Shown here piece by piece: positions 15,976 to 25,364 of a stretch of DNA of 64,000 nucleotides; position 1 is the first letter of the stretch, and each line of letters starts with the position of its first letter. Source of the stretch: CAZLNO01 sp964561005 (lineage in GTDB: Bacteria > Pseudomonadota > Alphaproteobacteria > Kiloniellales > Rhodovibrionaceae). Both the position numbers and the translations under genes were made by a program. Where the stretch lies: the NCBI GenBank assembly GCA_964561005.1, contig CAZLNO010000005.1, forward strand, positions 1-64,000, written 5' to 3'. The notes below the pieces were generated by a model. The model had not been told where the DNA came from. It searched no databases and worked only from the letters and a program-made list of their open reading frames with translations.

Positions 15976-16773
15976 ATGACCCACGACAAGATCGCCACCC
16001 GCCTGTACGTGGAGGACGACCTGGGCGAGGGGCGCACGCTCGGGCTGGACCACGCGCGGGCGCACTTCCTGCGCTCGGTGCTGCGGCTGTCGCGCGGGGC
16101 GGTGCTGGCCGTGTTCAACGAGCGCGACGGCGAGTGGCGGGCGCGCATCGACGGCCTGGGCAAGGGCTGGGCCTCGCTGGCGGTGGAAGACCGGCGCCGC
16201 CCGCCCGCGCCCGAGCCCGACCTCTGGCTGGTGTTCGCGCCGATCAAGCGCGCGCGGCTGGACTTCATGGTGGAGAAGGCGACCGAGCTGGGCGTCTCGG
16301 TCCTGCAGCCGGTGTTCACCCGCCACACCGACGTCGCCCGCGTGAACACCGAGCGCCTGGCCGCCAACGCCCGCGAGGCCGCCGAGCAGTGCGAGCGCCT
16401 GAGCGTGCCGGAGGTGCGCGCGCCCCTGGACTTCCAGGACCTGCTGGCCGGCTGGCCGAGCACGCGGCGCGTCCTGCTGTGCGCGGAAACCGGCCACGCC
16501 CGGCCCGCGGCGGAGGCGCTGGCGGATATCGCGGGCGAGGCGGGGCGCCAGGCCGGGGCGCTCACGACTCCGTTACCCTGGGCGGTCATGACCGGGCCGG
16601 AAGGCGGCTTTCACGTCTCCGAACTTGACGCCCTGCGCAAACTGCCCTTTGTTACCGCCGTCGGTCTGGGACCCCGTGTCCTGCGGGCCGACACCGCCGC
16701 GCTGGCGGCGCTCGCGTGCTGGCAGGCCTGGCTGGGCGACGGCGACCTTCGGCCGCCCGAGCGGAGCGGATGA
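15976..16773 (+). CDS. rsmE: 16S rRNA (uracil(1498)-N3)-methyltransferase
   Basis: SPOUT-class methyltransferase that modifies U1498 of 16S rRNA. N-terminal PUA-like part: ATRLYVEDDLGEG, ARAHFLRSVLRLSRGAVLAV; linker PIKRARLDFMVEKATELGV; C-terminal knot: MTGPEGGFHVSELDAL and LGPRVLRADTAALAALA, which together bind SAM. 265 residues is normal. The frame is open from 15952, directly after the DUF4139 stop; MTHDKIATRLYVED is the family-like start. Neighbour of gshA, as in many Rhodospirillales. Confidence 0.94.
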   Translation: MTHDKIATRLYVEDDLGEGRTLGLDHARAHFLRSVLRLSRGAVLAVFNERDGEWRARIDGLGKGWASLAVEDRRRPPAPEPDLWLVFAPIKRARLDFMVEKATELGVSVLQPVFTRHTDVARVNTERLAANAREAAEQCERLSVPEVRAPLDFQDLLAGWPSTRRVLLCAETGHARPAAEALADIAGEAGRQAGALTTPLPWAVMTGPEGGFHVSELDALRKLPFVTAVGLGPRVLRADTAALAALACWQAWLGDGDLRPPERSG

Positions 16774-16876
16774 GGCGGTCGTGCGACGACCGTCGCGGGC
16801 CGAGCCGGACGCGAAGCGGCAGGGGCGCCGGCGGTATCGACGATTCCACGCGTAGCGACCCGCCCGCGAGAGAGCC

Positions 16877-18256
16877 ATGTCCGCACCGCCGACCGAAAAA
16901 GGCGCGCCGATCGAGAGCAAGGACCAGCTCGTCGCCTTCCTCGAACAAGGCTGCAAGCCGCCCGCCGACTGGCGCATCGGCACCGAGCACGAGAAGTTCG
17001 GCTTCACCGTCGACGACCATCGCCCGCTGCCCTACGAGGGCGAGGGCGGACGCCCCGGCGTGCGCGACCTGCTGGAGGGCATGGCGGAGCTGGGCTGGAC
17101 CCCGGTCTACGAGGGCGGGAACCCGATTGCCCTGAAGATGCCGGACGGCTGCAACATCTCGCTGGAGCCGGGCGGGCAGTTCGAGCTGTCCGGCCGCCCC
17201 GTCGGCAACCTGCACGAGACCTGCCACGAGGTGAACGGCCACCTGGCGCAGGTGAAGCAGGTGGCCGAGCCGCTGGGCGTGGGCATGCTGGGCATGGGCT
17301 TCACGCCCGACTGGCGGCGCGAGGAGATCCCGTGGATGCCCAAGGGCCGCTACGGCATCATGCGCCGCCACATGCGGAAGATGGGCAATCTCGGCCTCGA
17401 CATGATGCTGCGCACCTGCACGGTGCAGGTGAACCTGGACTTCGCCAGCGAGGCCGACATGGTGCAGAAGTTCCGCATCGGCCTGGCGCTGCAGCCGGTG
17501 GCGACCGCCCTGTTCGCCAACTCGCCGTTCACCGAGGGCAAGCCCAACGGCTTCCTGTCGTATCGCAGCCACATCTGGACCGACACCGACCCCGACCGCA
17601 CCGGCGACCTGCCCTTCGTGTTCGAGGACGGCATGGGGTTCGAGCGCTATGTCGACTACGCGCTCGACGTGCCGATGTACTTCGTCTACCGCGACGGCAC
17701 CTACATCGACGCCTCGGGGCAGTCCTTCCGCGACTTCCTGAAGGGCGAGCTGCCGGCCCTGCCCGGCGAGATCCCCTCGATCAGCGACTGGGGCGACCAT
17801 CTGACGACGCTGTTCCCCGAGGTCCGGCTGAAGACCTTCCTGGAAATGCGCGGGGCCGACGGCGGACCCTGGAACATCCTCTGCGCCCTGCCGGCGCTCT
17901 GGGTCGGGCTGCTCTATTCCGGCGAGGCGCAGGACGCCGCCTGGGATCTGGTCAAGACCTGGACCGAGGAGGAGCGCCGCCATCTGCGTCACGCCGTGCC
18001 CCGCGAGGGGCTGCGGGCGCGCTTCCGCCAGGGCACGGTGCGCGACCTGGCGCTGCGGGTGCTGGAAATCGCCGAGTATGGGCTGATGCGCCGCCACCAC
18101 ATGGACGGCAGCTATGGCCAGGACGAGCGGCAGTTCCTCACCGCCCTGCGCCGCATCGCCGAGAGCGGCGAGACCCCGGCGGAGGAAAAGCTGCGCCGCT
18201 TCCACGAGGCGTGGAACGGCCGCGTCGACCCGATCTACGAGATTTACGCGTACTGA
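16877..18256 (+). CDS. gshA: Glutamate-cysteine ligase (plant/alphaproteobacterial type)
   Basis: First step of glutathione synthesis: ATP-dependent joining of glutamate and cysteine. 459 residues of the type-3 (plant-like) GCL used by alphaproteobacteria. Signatures: WRIGTEHEKFGF (about 32-43), SLEPGGQFELSG (about 95), GMGFTPDWRREEIPWMPKGR, MGNLGLDMMLRTCTVQVNLD and TGDLPFVFEDGMGFERYVDY. GAGAGAGCC precedes the start. The stop is followed by a repeat-filled spacer. Complete. Confidence 0.96.
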   Translation: MSAPPTEKGAPIESKDQLVAFLEQGCKPPADWRIGTEHEKFGFTVDDHRPLPYEGEGGRPGVRDLLEGMAELGWTPVYEGGNPIALKMPDGCNISLEPGGQFELSGRPVGNLHETCHEVNGHLAQVKQVAEPLGVGMLGMGFTPDWRREEIPWMPKGRYGIMRRHMRKMGNLGLDMMLRTCTVQVNLDFASEADMVQKFRIGLALQPVATALFANSPFTEGKPNGFLSYRSHIWTDTDPDRTGDLPFVFEDGMGFERYVDYALDVPMYFVYRDGTYIDASGQSFRDFLKGELPALPGEIPSISDWGDHLTTLFPEVRLKTFLEMRGADGGPWNILCALPALWVGLLYSGEAQDAAWDLVKTWTEEERRHLRHAVPREGLRARFRQGTVRDLALRVLEIAEYGLMRRHHMDGSYGQDERQFLTALRRIAESGETPAEEKLRRFHEAWNGRVDPIYEIYAY

Positions 18257-18310
18257 TGAGTCCCGCCGGTCGCGGGCTTGAGTCCATAGGCGTTGAATTC
18301 GGCCCTTGCG

Positions 18311-18460
18311 CCGGTCGGGGTCTCCGGCCCCGACCGGAACGTTTCGGGTGACACGTGGCGCTTGAAACGTTCGAAGCGCGGCCGGAGACCGCGCCCCGCC
18401 GCTACAAAGTTAACACCTATGGGGCTTGCCCCCGACCGGAACGTTTCCGTCTCCGGCCGA
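18311..18460. repeat. Triple-palindrome GAACGTTT element, copy 1 plus a half copy
   Basis: A hairpin (CCGGTCGGGG...CCCCGACCGG, 18311-18336) is followed by GAACGTTT, a spacer, AAACGTTC (18365-18372) and a second hairpin (GCGCGGCCGG...CCGCGCCCC). A half copy follows at about 18422-18460 (GGGGCTTGCCCC then GACCGGAACGTTT). The same plan occurs at 21181-21267 and 36258-36345. The gene-free stretch 18257-18539 holds this element and nothing else recognisable. Confidence 0.65.
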
Positions 18461-18539
18461 TGTGGACCGCCGGGCTGCACAGCAGGGTTAAAAGGCGTTA
18501 CCCTGGCGCGCCGCGACCCACGGGACGACAGGACACGCG

Positions 18540-19693
18540 ATGACCGAGACCACGACCGGCGGCGCCCTGCAAGGGCTGAAGGTGATCGACCTGACCCGCG
18601 TGCTGGGCGGGCCGTACTGCACCCAGATCCTCGCCGACCACGGCGCCGACGTGATCAAGATCGAGCCGCCGCAGGGCGACGAGGTGCGCGACTGGGGGCC
18701 GCCGTTCCACGACGACGACGCCTCCTACTTCATCGGCGTGAACCGCAACAAGCGCAGCATCGCCCTCGACCTGCGCGAGGAGCAGGGTCGCGAGGTGCTG
18801 CTGCGCTTCCTGGCGGGCGCCGACGTCCTGGTGGAGAACTTCAAGCCCGGCGCGATGGAACAGTGGGGGCTGGGCTACGAGGCGGTTGTGAAGCCGCGCT
18901 TTCCGCGTCTGGTCCACTGCCGCATTTCCGGTTTCGGCGGCGAGGGGCCGCTGGGCGGCATGCCCGGCTACGACGCCGTGGTGCAGGCGATGGCGGGGAT
19001 GTTCTCCATCAATGGCGACAAGTCGAGCGGCCCGACCCGCATCGGCATTCCGCTGGTGGACCTGGGCACCGGGCTCTACGCCTGCATCGGCATCCTGATG
19101 GCGCTGCTGGAGCGTGAAAGGTCGGGGGCCGGGCAGTTCCTGGACATGACGCTCTACGACTGCGGCCTGGCGCTGATGCATCCGCACGCGCCGAACTACT
19201 TCCTCTCCGGCAAGGTGCCGGAGCTGACCGGCAACGCCCACCCGAACATCAGCCCCTACGACAAGTACCGCACGGCGACCTGCGACATCTTCGTCGCCAT
19301 CGGCAACAACCGCGCCTTTCGCCGCTTCTGCCACGAGCTGGGCGTGCCGGAGCTGCTCGACGACCCGCGCTTCGCCGACAACCGCGACCGCGTGGTCAAC
19401 CGCGCCGAGCTGACCGAGGCGCTGCAGGGGCCGCTGTCGCAGGTGGACGGCCACGCCTTCGGCGAGCGCATGCTGGCGATCGGCGTGCCCGTCGGCCCGG
19501 TGGTGGACACCGCCGAGGCCTTCGCGCATCCGCACACCGCGCACCGGCGCATGACGCTGGACAAGGACTGGTACCGCGGCACCGGCACGCCGGTGAAGCT
19601 CTCGCGCACGCCCGCGCGCCTGCGCAACGAACCCCCGCGCTTCAGCCAGCACGCCCGCGAGGTCCTGGCCGAGCACGGCTTCGACGAGGCCGA
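18540..19693 (+). CDS. CoA-transferase family III (CaiB/BaiF), 3' end lost in gap
   Basis: Moves coenzyme A between acyl groups; substrate not deducible. 384 residues are visible before the N-gap: LQGLKVIDLTRVLGGPYCTQ, IKIEPPQGDEVRDWGPPF, NRNKRSIALDLREEQGRE, GADVLVENFKPGAMEQWGLG and GFGGEGPLGGMPGYDAVVQA are classic family III motifs; the catalytic Asp candidate is in FLDMTLYDC (about 200-208). The family averages about 390-410 residues, so only the last few are missing. Frame continues uninterrupted to the gap. Followed by a flavoprotein dehydrogenase in the same direction, suggesting joint hydroxy-acid or dicarboxylate metabolism. Confidence 0.9.
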
Positions 19694-19793
19694 NNNNNNN
19701 NNNNNNNNNNNNNNNNNNNNNNNNNNNNNNNNNNNNNNNNNNNNNNNNNNNNNNNNNNNNNNNNNNNNNNNNNNNNNNNNNNNNNNNNNNNNN
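19694..19793. other. Assembly gap (100 N)
   Basis: Exactly 100 undetermined bases, the usual placeholder for a gap of unknown length. It hides the end of the CoA-transferase gene and the start of the next gene. Any open frame crossing it is artificial. Confidence 0.99.
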
Positions 19794-21144
19794 CGAGGCG
19801 GACACCGCGCCCTACTGCCGCTCCTGGCGGGACGACTGGGTGGGGCGGACGCCGCTGGTGCTGCGCCCCGAGTCGACGGAGCAGGTGGCGGAGCTGGTGC
19901 GCATCTGCGCCGAGGCGCGCGTCCCCATCGTGCCGCAGAGCGGCAACACCGGGCTGACCGGCGCCTCGCAGCCGCACGACACGGGACGGGAAGTCATCCT
20001 CTCCACCCAGCGGATGACCCGCATCCGCGAGATCGACGCCGACAACGACACCATGACGGTGGAGGCCGGGGTGATCCTGCAGGACATCCAGCAGGCGGCG
20101 GCCGAGGCGGACCGGCTGTTCCCGCTCAGCCTGTCGGCCGAGGGGTCCTGCCGCATCGGCGGCAACATCGCCACCAACGCCGGCGGCACGCAGGTGCTGC
20201 GCTACGGCAACACGCGCAACCTGGTGCTGGGGCTGGAGGTGGTGCTGCCCGACGGCCGGGTCTGGGACGGCCTGCGCGGCCTGCGCAAGGACAACACCGG
20301 CTACGACCTGAAGCAGCTCTTCATCGGCGCCGAGGGCACGCTGGGCGTCATCACCGCCGCCGTGCTGCGGCTGTTCCCCAGGCCGACGGACATCCAGACC
20401 GCGATGCTGGCGGTGCCCGACCCGGCGGCGGCGGTGAGGCTGCTGGGCCATCTGCGCGGCGCGCTGGGCGAGTGCGTCAGCACCTTCGAGCTGCTGCGCG
20501 GAATCTGCCTGGACGCCGTGGCGACGCACCTGGGCCACGCGCATCCCTTCGCCGGACGGCACGACTGGTACGTCCTGCTGGAGCTGGCCGGGCAGGGCCA
20601 ACAGGACACGCTGCGCGCGCCGCTGGAGAACGCCCTGGCCGAGGCTTTCGAGCAGGGGCTGGCGCTGGACGGCGTGCTGGCGGAGTCGGGCGAGCAGGCG
20701 CGGCGCCTCTGGGCCATCCGCGAGGACCAGGCGGACGTGCAGAAGCATATCGGCGTGGGCATCAAGCACGACATCGCCGTGCCGGTCTCGCGCATTCCCG
20801 AATTCCTGGAGCGCGCCGACGCCGCGCTGGCGCAGGCCTATCCCGGCGTGCGGCTCTACGCCTTCGGCCACGTCGGCGACGGCAACCTGCACTACAATCC
20901 GATCCAGCCGCCGGACTGGTCGGCCGAGGCCTTCCGCGCCGAGCGCGGGCGCGTCAACCGCGTCGTCCACGACATCGTCGACGAGCTGCGCGGCTCCATC
21001 TCGGCCGAGCACGGCCTGGGCCGCCTGCGCCTGGCCGAGGCGGAGCGCTACAAGTCCGCCGTGGAGCTGGAGATGATGCGCGCCCTCAAGCGCACCCTGG
21101 ACCCGCACGACATCATGAACCCCGGCAAGGTGGTGCGGGTGTGA
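19794..21144 (+). CDS. FAD-linked dehydrogenase, D-2-hydroxyglutarate dehydrogenase/GlcD type, 5' end lost in gap
   Basis: Oxidises a D-2-hydroxyacid using FAD. The visible 449 codons begin in frame at 19795 (EADTAPYCRSWRDDWVGRTP). FAD-binding PCMH motifs are PIVPQSGNTGLTGASQPHD, SAEGSCRIGGNIATNAGG and IGAEGTLGVITAAVLRLFP; the C-terminal catalytic part has FGHVGDGNLHYN with metal/substrate histidines, ISAEHGLGRLR and LDPHDIMNPGKV. The wording matches the D2HGDH branch more than D-lactate dehydrogenase. About 20 N-terminal residues are probably missing. Adjacent to a CoA-transferase. Substrate is an inference. Confidence 0.9.
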
Positions 21145-21180
21145 GTGGCGCCTCGGCGCCGGCTCACCCCAAGCCGATCG

Positions 21181-21267
21181 CGGGGCGCGGGCTTGCCCGC
21201 GCCCCGAACGTTTTTCCCTCCACGTGTGGAGAAAACGTTCCGGTCGGGGTCAAGACCCCGACCGGCA
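21181..21267. repeat. Triple-palindrome GAACGTTT element, copy 2
   Basis: CGGGGCGCGGGCTTGCCCGC hairpin, then GAACGTTTTT, a small CTCCACGTGTGGAG palindrome, AAAACGTTC and a final GGTCGGGGTCAAGACCCCGACC hairpin. It lies between the convergent ends of the flavoprotein and TauE genes and may act as a bidirectional transcript end. Confidence 0.7.
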
Positions 21268-21298
21268 CTTTTCGCACGCATCATCCCCAGTCACACAC

Positions 21299-22045
21299 TC
21301 ACCCCAAACCGTCCTGAACCAGGGCCAGGCCGATCAGCGCCAGCACCGCCAGCAGCACGCGGTAGAACACCCGCTGGCTGAGCCGGCGGCGCAGCCGCTG
21401 CCCGCCGAGCACGCCGAGCAGCACCGGCAGGCCGGCCAGCGCGGAGGCCGCCAGCTCCGCCCCCGTCGTCGCGCCCTCCCACACCAGCAGGCCGTAGAGC
21501 GGCACGCTGCCCGTCAGGAACAGGATGCCGCAGGCGGTGACGAAGCTGTCCGGCGGCAGCCGCAGGGCGGCCAGGAAGGTGGCGACCGGCGGCCCGAAGA
21601 GGCTGGACAGCCCGCCCAGGAAGCCGGCCACGGCGCCCACCGCGAGCCCGGCCGGCCGCTCCGCCCGTGCCGGCAGGGTGAAGCCGCGCGTGAACGCCTG
21701 GGTCAGCGCGAAGGCGACCACGATGAGGCCCAGCGCCAGCGCCGCCGTGCCGGGGTCCATCCGGGTGAGCAGGCTCACGCTGACCAGCGTGGCCGCCAGC
21801 AGCGTGAGCATCATCGGCCAGAACCGGCGGATGACGGCGCCGTAGCGTCGGCCGTTGAGGGCCTGCCAGAGGTTGGAGCCCAGCACCGGGAAGGTCATCA
21901 GCCCGATGGCGTCCACCACCGGCAGGTAAATTGATAGCAGCGGCACGGTCACCAGCGGCAGGCCCACGCCCACGGTGCCCTTCACGAGCCCCCCGGCCAG
22001 GAAGGCCGCGGCGGCATAGGCCAGGAAGAACGGATCGAGGGGCAT
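21299..22045 (-). CDS. Sulfite exporter TauE/SafE family permease
   Basis: Inner-membrane permease of 248 residues with about eight hydrophobic segments, beginning FFLAYAAAAFLAGGLVKGTV with the family's GxxxGxxG(V/I)G motif (KGTVGVGLPLVTVPLLSIYL). The second half repeat has GAVAGFLGGLSSLFGPPVAT, the matching glycine-rich motif. Members export sulfite, sulfoacetate or other small organic anions; substrate here is unknown. The stop lies close to the triple-palindrome element. ATG 22045 is preceded by a plausible GGAGAAGC. Confidence 0.88.
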   Translation of the reverse strand: MPLDPFFLAYAAAAFLAGGLVKGTVGVGLPLVTVPLLSIYLPVVDAIGLMTFPVLGSNLWQALNGRRYGAVIRRFWPMMLTLLAATLVSVSLLTRMDPGTAALALGLIVVAFALTQAFTRGFTLPARAERPAGLAVGAVAGFLGGLSSLFGPPVATFLAALRLPPDSFVTACGILFLTGSVPLYGLLVWEGATTGAELAASALAGLPVLLGVLGGQRLRRRLSQRVFYRVLLAVLALIGLALVQDGLG

Positions 22046-22234
22046 GGGCGGCGGCTTCTCCCGGAGCGGGGCGGTGGGGTTGGGGGGATCGCTCCTTCCC
22101 TACCCCTGGTGCCGGATGCGTGTCGAGGCTGCCAGGAATTGAATTCGCGGGCCGAGCTGCGCAAACTCGTTGTGGAAGCCGCCGGCGCCGGGCGTGGCGG
22201 GGCGGCGGGACACGGCTGCGGGGTCCGGCGCGCG

Positions 22235-23020
22235 ATGCCCTGGGCGGAGTTGCGGGAGGAACTGGACGCCTGGCAGGCCGCCGGGCGGCGGGCGACGCTG
22301 TGGTGGCGCGACGACGGTGCGACGGGCTGGACGCCCGCGCTGCATCGCCTGCTGCGGCTCGCCAGGGCGGCGGGGATCGCACCGGCGCTCGCCGTGCCGC
22401 CCGCCGCGGCCGAGCCTTGGCTGGCCGATCGCCTCCCGCGCGAGGCGGGCGTGCGGGTGCTGCAGCAGGGCGAGGACGCGCCGGCCGACGGCCCGATGGC
22501 GGCGGCCTTCGCGGGCTCGCTGTGCTGGGGGTGGATGCGGCTGCTGGAGGTGTTCCGGGCCGACGCCCTGCCGGTTCTGGTGCCCGCGCGCCGGCGGATC
22601 GACCCCGAATTGGGGCATGGCCTCTCGGCCCTGGGGTATCGGGGGCTCTCGATGTTCGGGCCGCGCCGGCACGACCACGCGACGCTCGGCCTCGCCTGGG
22701 TCAACGTCCACGCCGCCGTCGTCGAGGGCCGGCGGACGCTCGCCTTCGCCGGGGAGCGGCGGGTGCTGGACGGGCTGGTGGGGCACCTGCGGGCGCGCCG
22801 CCTCGCCCGCGTGGACGCGGCCGAGCCCACCGGCCTGCTGACGCGGCACCTTTGCCACGAGCGTGCCTGCTGGGCCTTCCTGGAGGAGCTCCTGGGCGAA
22901 ACGGCGCGTCACCCGGCGGTTCGCTGGCTTCCGCCCGATGCGGTCTTCCGCGGGCCGGTCGCCACGGAGGGCCGCGCGGGCGCGGTCGAAGCGGACGGCG
23001 CGGCGCCGCTCCGGCGATAG
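22235..23020 (+). CDS. Polysaccharide deacetylase-like protein
   Basis: 261 residues. RATLWWRDDGATGWTPALHR (about 20-39) resembles the RxDDD-type metal-binding start of alphaproteobacterial polysaccharide deacetylase-like proteins, except that the third acidic residue is Gly here (WRDDG rather than WRDDD). ALPVLVPARRRIDPELGHGL, LGYRGLSMFG, WVNVHAAVVEG and EPTGLLTRHLCHE are other recognisable family segments. The usual His-x-x-x-His metal site is not obvious (VLQQGEDAP replaces the common HG-containing motif), so activity may be lost or changed. MPWAELREELDAW is taken as the start. Not in an operon. Confidence 0.65.
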   Translation: MPWAELREELDAWQAAGRRATLWWRDDGATGWTPALHRLLRLARAAGIAPALAVPPAAAEPWLADRLPREAGVRVLQQGEDAPADGPMAAAFAGSLCWGWMRLLEVFRADALPVLVPARRRIDPELGHGLSALGYRGLSMFGPRRHDHATLGLAWVNVHAAVVEGRRTLAFAGERRVLDGLVGHLRARRLARVDAAEPTGLLTRHLCHERACWAFLEELLGETARHPAVRWLPPDAVFRGPVATEGRAGAVEADGAAPLRR

Positions 23021-23302
23021 CCCCGGCCGGCGGCCTCAAGACGCGCGCCGGCGCGGCAAGCAATCGAAGCGTCCTCCGTGCGGACCGCTCATGACAATTC
23101 CTGTCCCGTGAGGCCGCGGGAGGACGGGAGATTGGCGTCGAGCGTGCCGTGACGACGCCGTCGGCTGCGCCGTATTGCATTGGGGAGCCGGGCCGTCCAA
23201 TTGTGCTAGGAGTGTATTGGCCATTCTCCCGGGGACGATCCGCCCGGCCGGTGTCCAGGCTTGGCGGCCTACCGATCGGTCCGGCGGGAGGAGAGAGGAC
23301 GG

Positions 23303-23701
23303 ATGGTTCAGACCGACCGCCGCAGGCGGCACGATTTCAGGCGGTTCAAGCAGGAGCTGGAAAAGCTCGACAGCGCGGAGATCCGCGCGCGGCTGGACAG
23401 CAACCGTATCCGCAACCCCCAGCGTCGCGCCGCCGCGGAAGAGGTCCTGCGCAGGCGGGCCGAAAGTGGCGCCGGCGCGACCGGGACAGCCGCCGCCGCG
23501 ACCGGGCGCGCGGCGGCTGCGCCCGAGGGCGAGGCGGCGCCGGGCCGACCCGACTCGGCGCGCCGCGGGGTGCCGCGGGGCCGGGCGGCCGGCTGCCGTC
23601 CGGACATCGCGCTGGGCCGCCGGACCGGGCGGCTTCTCGGTGCGATGCTGGTCGTCGGCGGCCTGACCGCGCTGCTCGTGACGCGGCTGCTGCGGCGCTG
23701 A
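23303..23701 (+). CDS. Small membrane-anchored basic protein, unknown
   Basis: Not recognised. 132 residues: a charged N-terminal half likely to form helices (FRRFKQELEKLDSAEIRARL, about 12-31), a long Ala/Arg/Pro/Gly-rich low-complexity linker (about 55-105), and one C-terminal transmembrane helix, LLGAMLVVGGLTALLVTRLL (about 111-130). This is the layout of a tail-anchored protein with a cytosolic head. GGAGGAGAGAGGAC gives a strong ribosome-binding site for ATG 23303. The upstream spacer 23021-23302 shows no other feature. Confidence 0.55.
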   Translation: MVQTDRRRRHDFRRFKQELEKLDSAEIRARLDSNRIRNPQRRAAAEEVLRRRAESGAGATGTAAAATGRAAAAPEGEAAPGRPDSARRGVPRGRAAGCRPDIALGRRTGRLLGAMLVVGGLTALLVTRLLRR

Positions 23702-23956
23702 GCGGCCGGCGAGGCGGCCCGCCGGCCGTCCGCCGGGGGCGGCGGGAAGCCGCGGCGCGGAGCCGTGCCGCGTCGTTCAAGGCGGAACAAGGAAGGACAC
23801 CACGGCGAGCCGCAGCCCTTGGGGGTCGGGTCCTGGGGTCGGTCACGTGGCCGGGGTAGGCCGATATGACCTTTGGCTGCGGTCGCCGTGGTGCCAGGGC
23901 GACAGCCGGCGGGCTCTGGGGTCAGCCCCTTGCCGGGGTTGCCGCCGGAGGCTGAA

Positions 23957-24460
23957 TCAGGATTCCGAGGCGACCTCGGCGGTGTCCTCGCGCACGCCCT
24001 TGATCTCCACGTGGCCGCGGCGCAGCTCGCCCAGCAGGGTGCGCAGCGCGGCCTCCAGCGCCTCGTGGCGCTGCCGGGCGGTCTCCAGCTCCTCGATCGC
24101 GATGGGGTCGGGCAGGGTCTCGCCCGCGGCCGTGTCCAGGGCGTTGGCCAGATAGCGCGCCTTGGCCTTGGCCGTCTTCTCGACCAGCGCCTGGATCTCC
24201 CCGGGCGAGACGCTGACCAGCGTGCGATCGATCTCGGCCGTCTCGGTGCGCTGGATCAGCTCGTCCAGGCGCCGCAGATAGTGGCCGCGGGTCATGCGGG
24301 ACTCCCGCGTCTGCTGGCCGCCGGGGCTCGGCGGCGCGGCGACCTGCGGGACCTCGGCATCGAAGCCGCCGGCGATCAGCGTCATCAGCGCCTCGCGCTT
24401 CTCGCTGAACCGGCGGGTCAGTCGCTCGGAGTTGAAGAGGGTCGCGGCGGTCATGGCCAT
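23957..24460 (-). CDS. Hypothetical alpha-helical protein
   Basis: Not recognised. 167 residues with GACAAGGAGT directly before ATG 24460. The N-terminus (AATLFNSERLTRRFSEKREA) and the C-terminal half (LVEKTAKAKARYLANALDTA, then EELETARQRHEALEAALRTL) are strongly helical and probably coiled-coil; residues 30-55 are Pro/Gln-rich. No signal peptide or membrane segment. Divergent from the phosphatase gene across a 253-base spacer. Convergent with 23303-23701 across 255 bases of GC-rich DNA in which I see no gene. Confidence 0.6.
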   Translation of the reverse strand: MAMTAATLFNSERLTRRFSEKREALMTLIAGGFDAEVPQVAAPPSPGGQQTRESRMTRGHYLRRLDELIQRTETAEIDRTLVSVSPGEIQALVEKTAKAKARYLANALDTAAGETLPDPIAIEELETARQRHEALEAALRTLLGELRRGHVEIKGVREDTAEVASES

Positions 24461-24713
24461 ACTCCTTGTCCTGCGGCCGTAAGGCCCGCAAGTCTTGTGC
24501 CAGGTTTGCGAGAGGGGGTGTCGCGCCGCCGAAGGGGCAAGGGATGCCCGGCCCGGCAGAATTCGCCGCGTCGGGACGGCAAGGTTTGCTGCCCGCCCGC
24601 GCCGCCCCGGCAAGGCTGACCAGGAAGGGTGGGGGCCGGAAAGGGTGGCGGGTGCGCGGTCGCCGCCCCATCTAGCGTGCCAGGGCCGGGACCGCCGGGC
24701 CGGAAGCGGAGGG

Positions 24714-25201
24714 ATGCGACAGCGGGTGATCATGGCGCGGGAACGCTTCGAGCTGACGATCTGTGGTCTGCACGAGCTGGCCGAGCATGCGGCCGCCGAC
24801 GTCAGCCACGCCATCTCGATCCTGGACCCGGAGGCGCCGCTTCCCCGGGAGTTCGACGCCTACGAGACGCTGCGCGACCACTGGGTGCTGCGCTTTCACG
24901 ACATTACACGCCCGCTGCGTGGCGCGCGTCCGCCCGAGCGCGAGGACGTGGCCGAACTGCTCAGCTACGGCGAGGCCTTGGTGCGCGCGGAGGGGTCGGC
25001 CCACCTGCTGATCCATTGCCATGCCGGGATCTCCCGCTCGACCGCCGCGGCGGCGATCGTCCTGGCCCAGCACCGGCCGGGCCGGGAGATCGAGGTCTTT
25101 CGGGAGGTGGTCCGGCTGCGCCCCGTGGCCTGGCCGAACGCGCGCATGGTTCGCTTGGCCGATGACCTCCTCGGACGCCGGGGGCGGCTGACGTCCGCGC
25201 T
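24714..25201 (+). CDS. Tyrosine/dual-specificity phosphatase, 3' end lost in gap
   Basis: Cysteine-dependent phosphatase. The P-loop is in LLIHCHAGISRSTAAAAIVL, giving HCx5R (Cys at about residue 102, Arg at about 108), and the general-acid aspartate candidate is in LRFHDITRP (about residue 62). DVSHAISILDPEAPLP near the start matches a small family of alphaproteobacterial tyrosine phosphatases. 162 codons are visible before the gap and the family is about 160-180 long, so little is missing. Starts at 24726 (GTG) and 24732 are also possible; GGAGGG at 24708 suits the GTG best. Target proteins unknown. Confidence 0.85.
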
Positions 25202-25301
25202 NNNNNNNNNNNNNNNNNNNNNNNNNNNNNNNNNNNNNNNNNNNNNNNNNNNNNNNNNNNNNNNNNNNNNNNNNNNNNNNNNNNNNNNNNNNNNNNNNNN
25301 N
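25202..25301. other. Assembly gap (100 N)
   Basis: Second 100-N placeholder of unknown true length, cutting the 3' end of the phosphatase gene. Nothing in the sequence right after it (25302-25330) can be assigned to that gene. Confidence 0.99.
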
Positions 25302-25335
25302 GGCGCGGCCCTTGCTTCGGGGGCGGAAAAAGCTG

Positions 25336-25364
25336 TTGACGGCAAGGCTTCCGACCTTCATATG
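25336..25364 (+). promoter_or_regulatory. Possible sigma-70 promoter for speD
   Basis: TTGACG (25336-25341), a 17-base spacer and CATATG (25359-25364) fit a vegetative promoter. It would give speD a leader of about 285 bases. The stretch 25302-25654 contains no convincing gene and is rich in GC hairpins; no known riboswitch motif was recognised in it. Confidence 0.3.

Noticed and set aside
18540..21317. Single 925-codon frame spanning the first N-gap
   Set aside because: The part after the gap is out of frame with the flavoprotein motifs; the continuity is an artefact of the 100-N placeholder.
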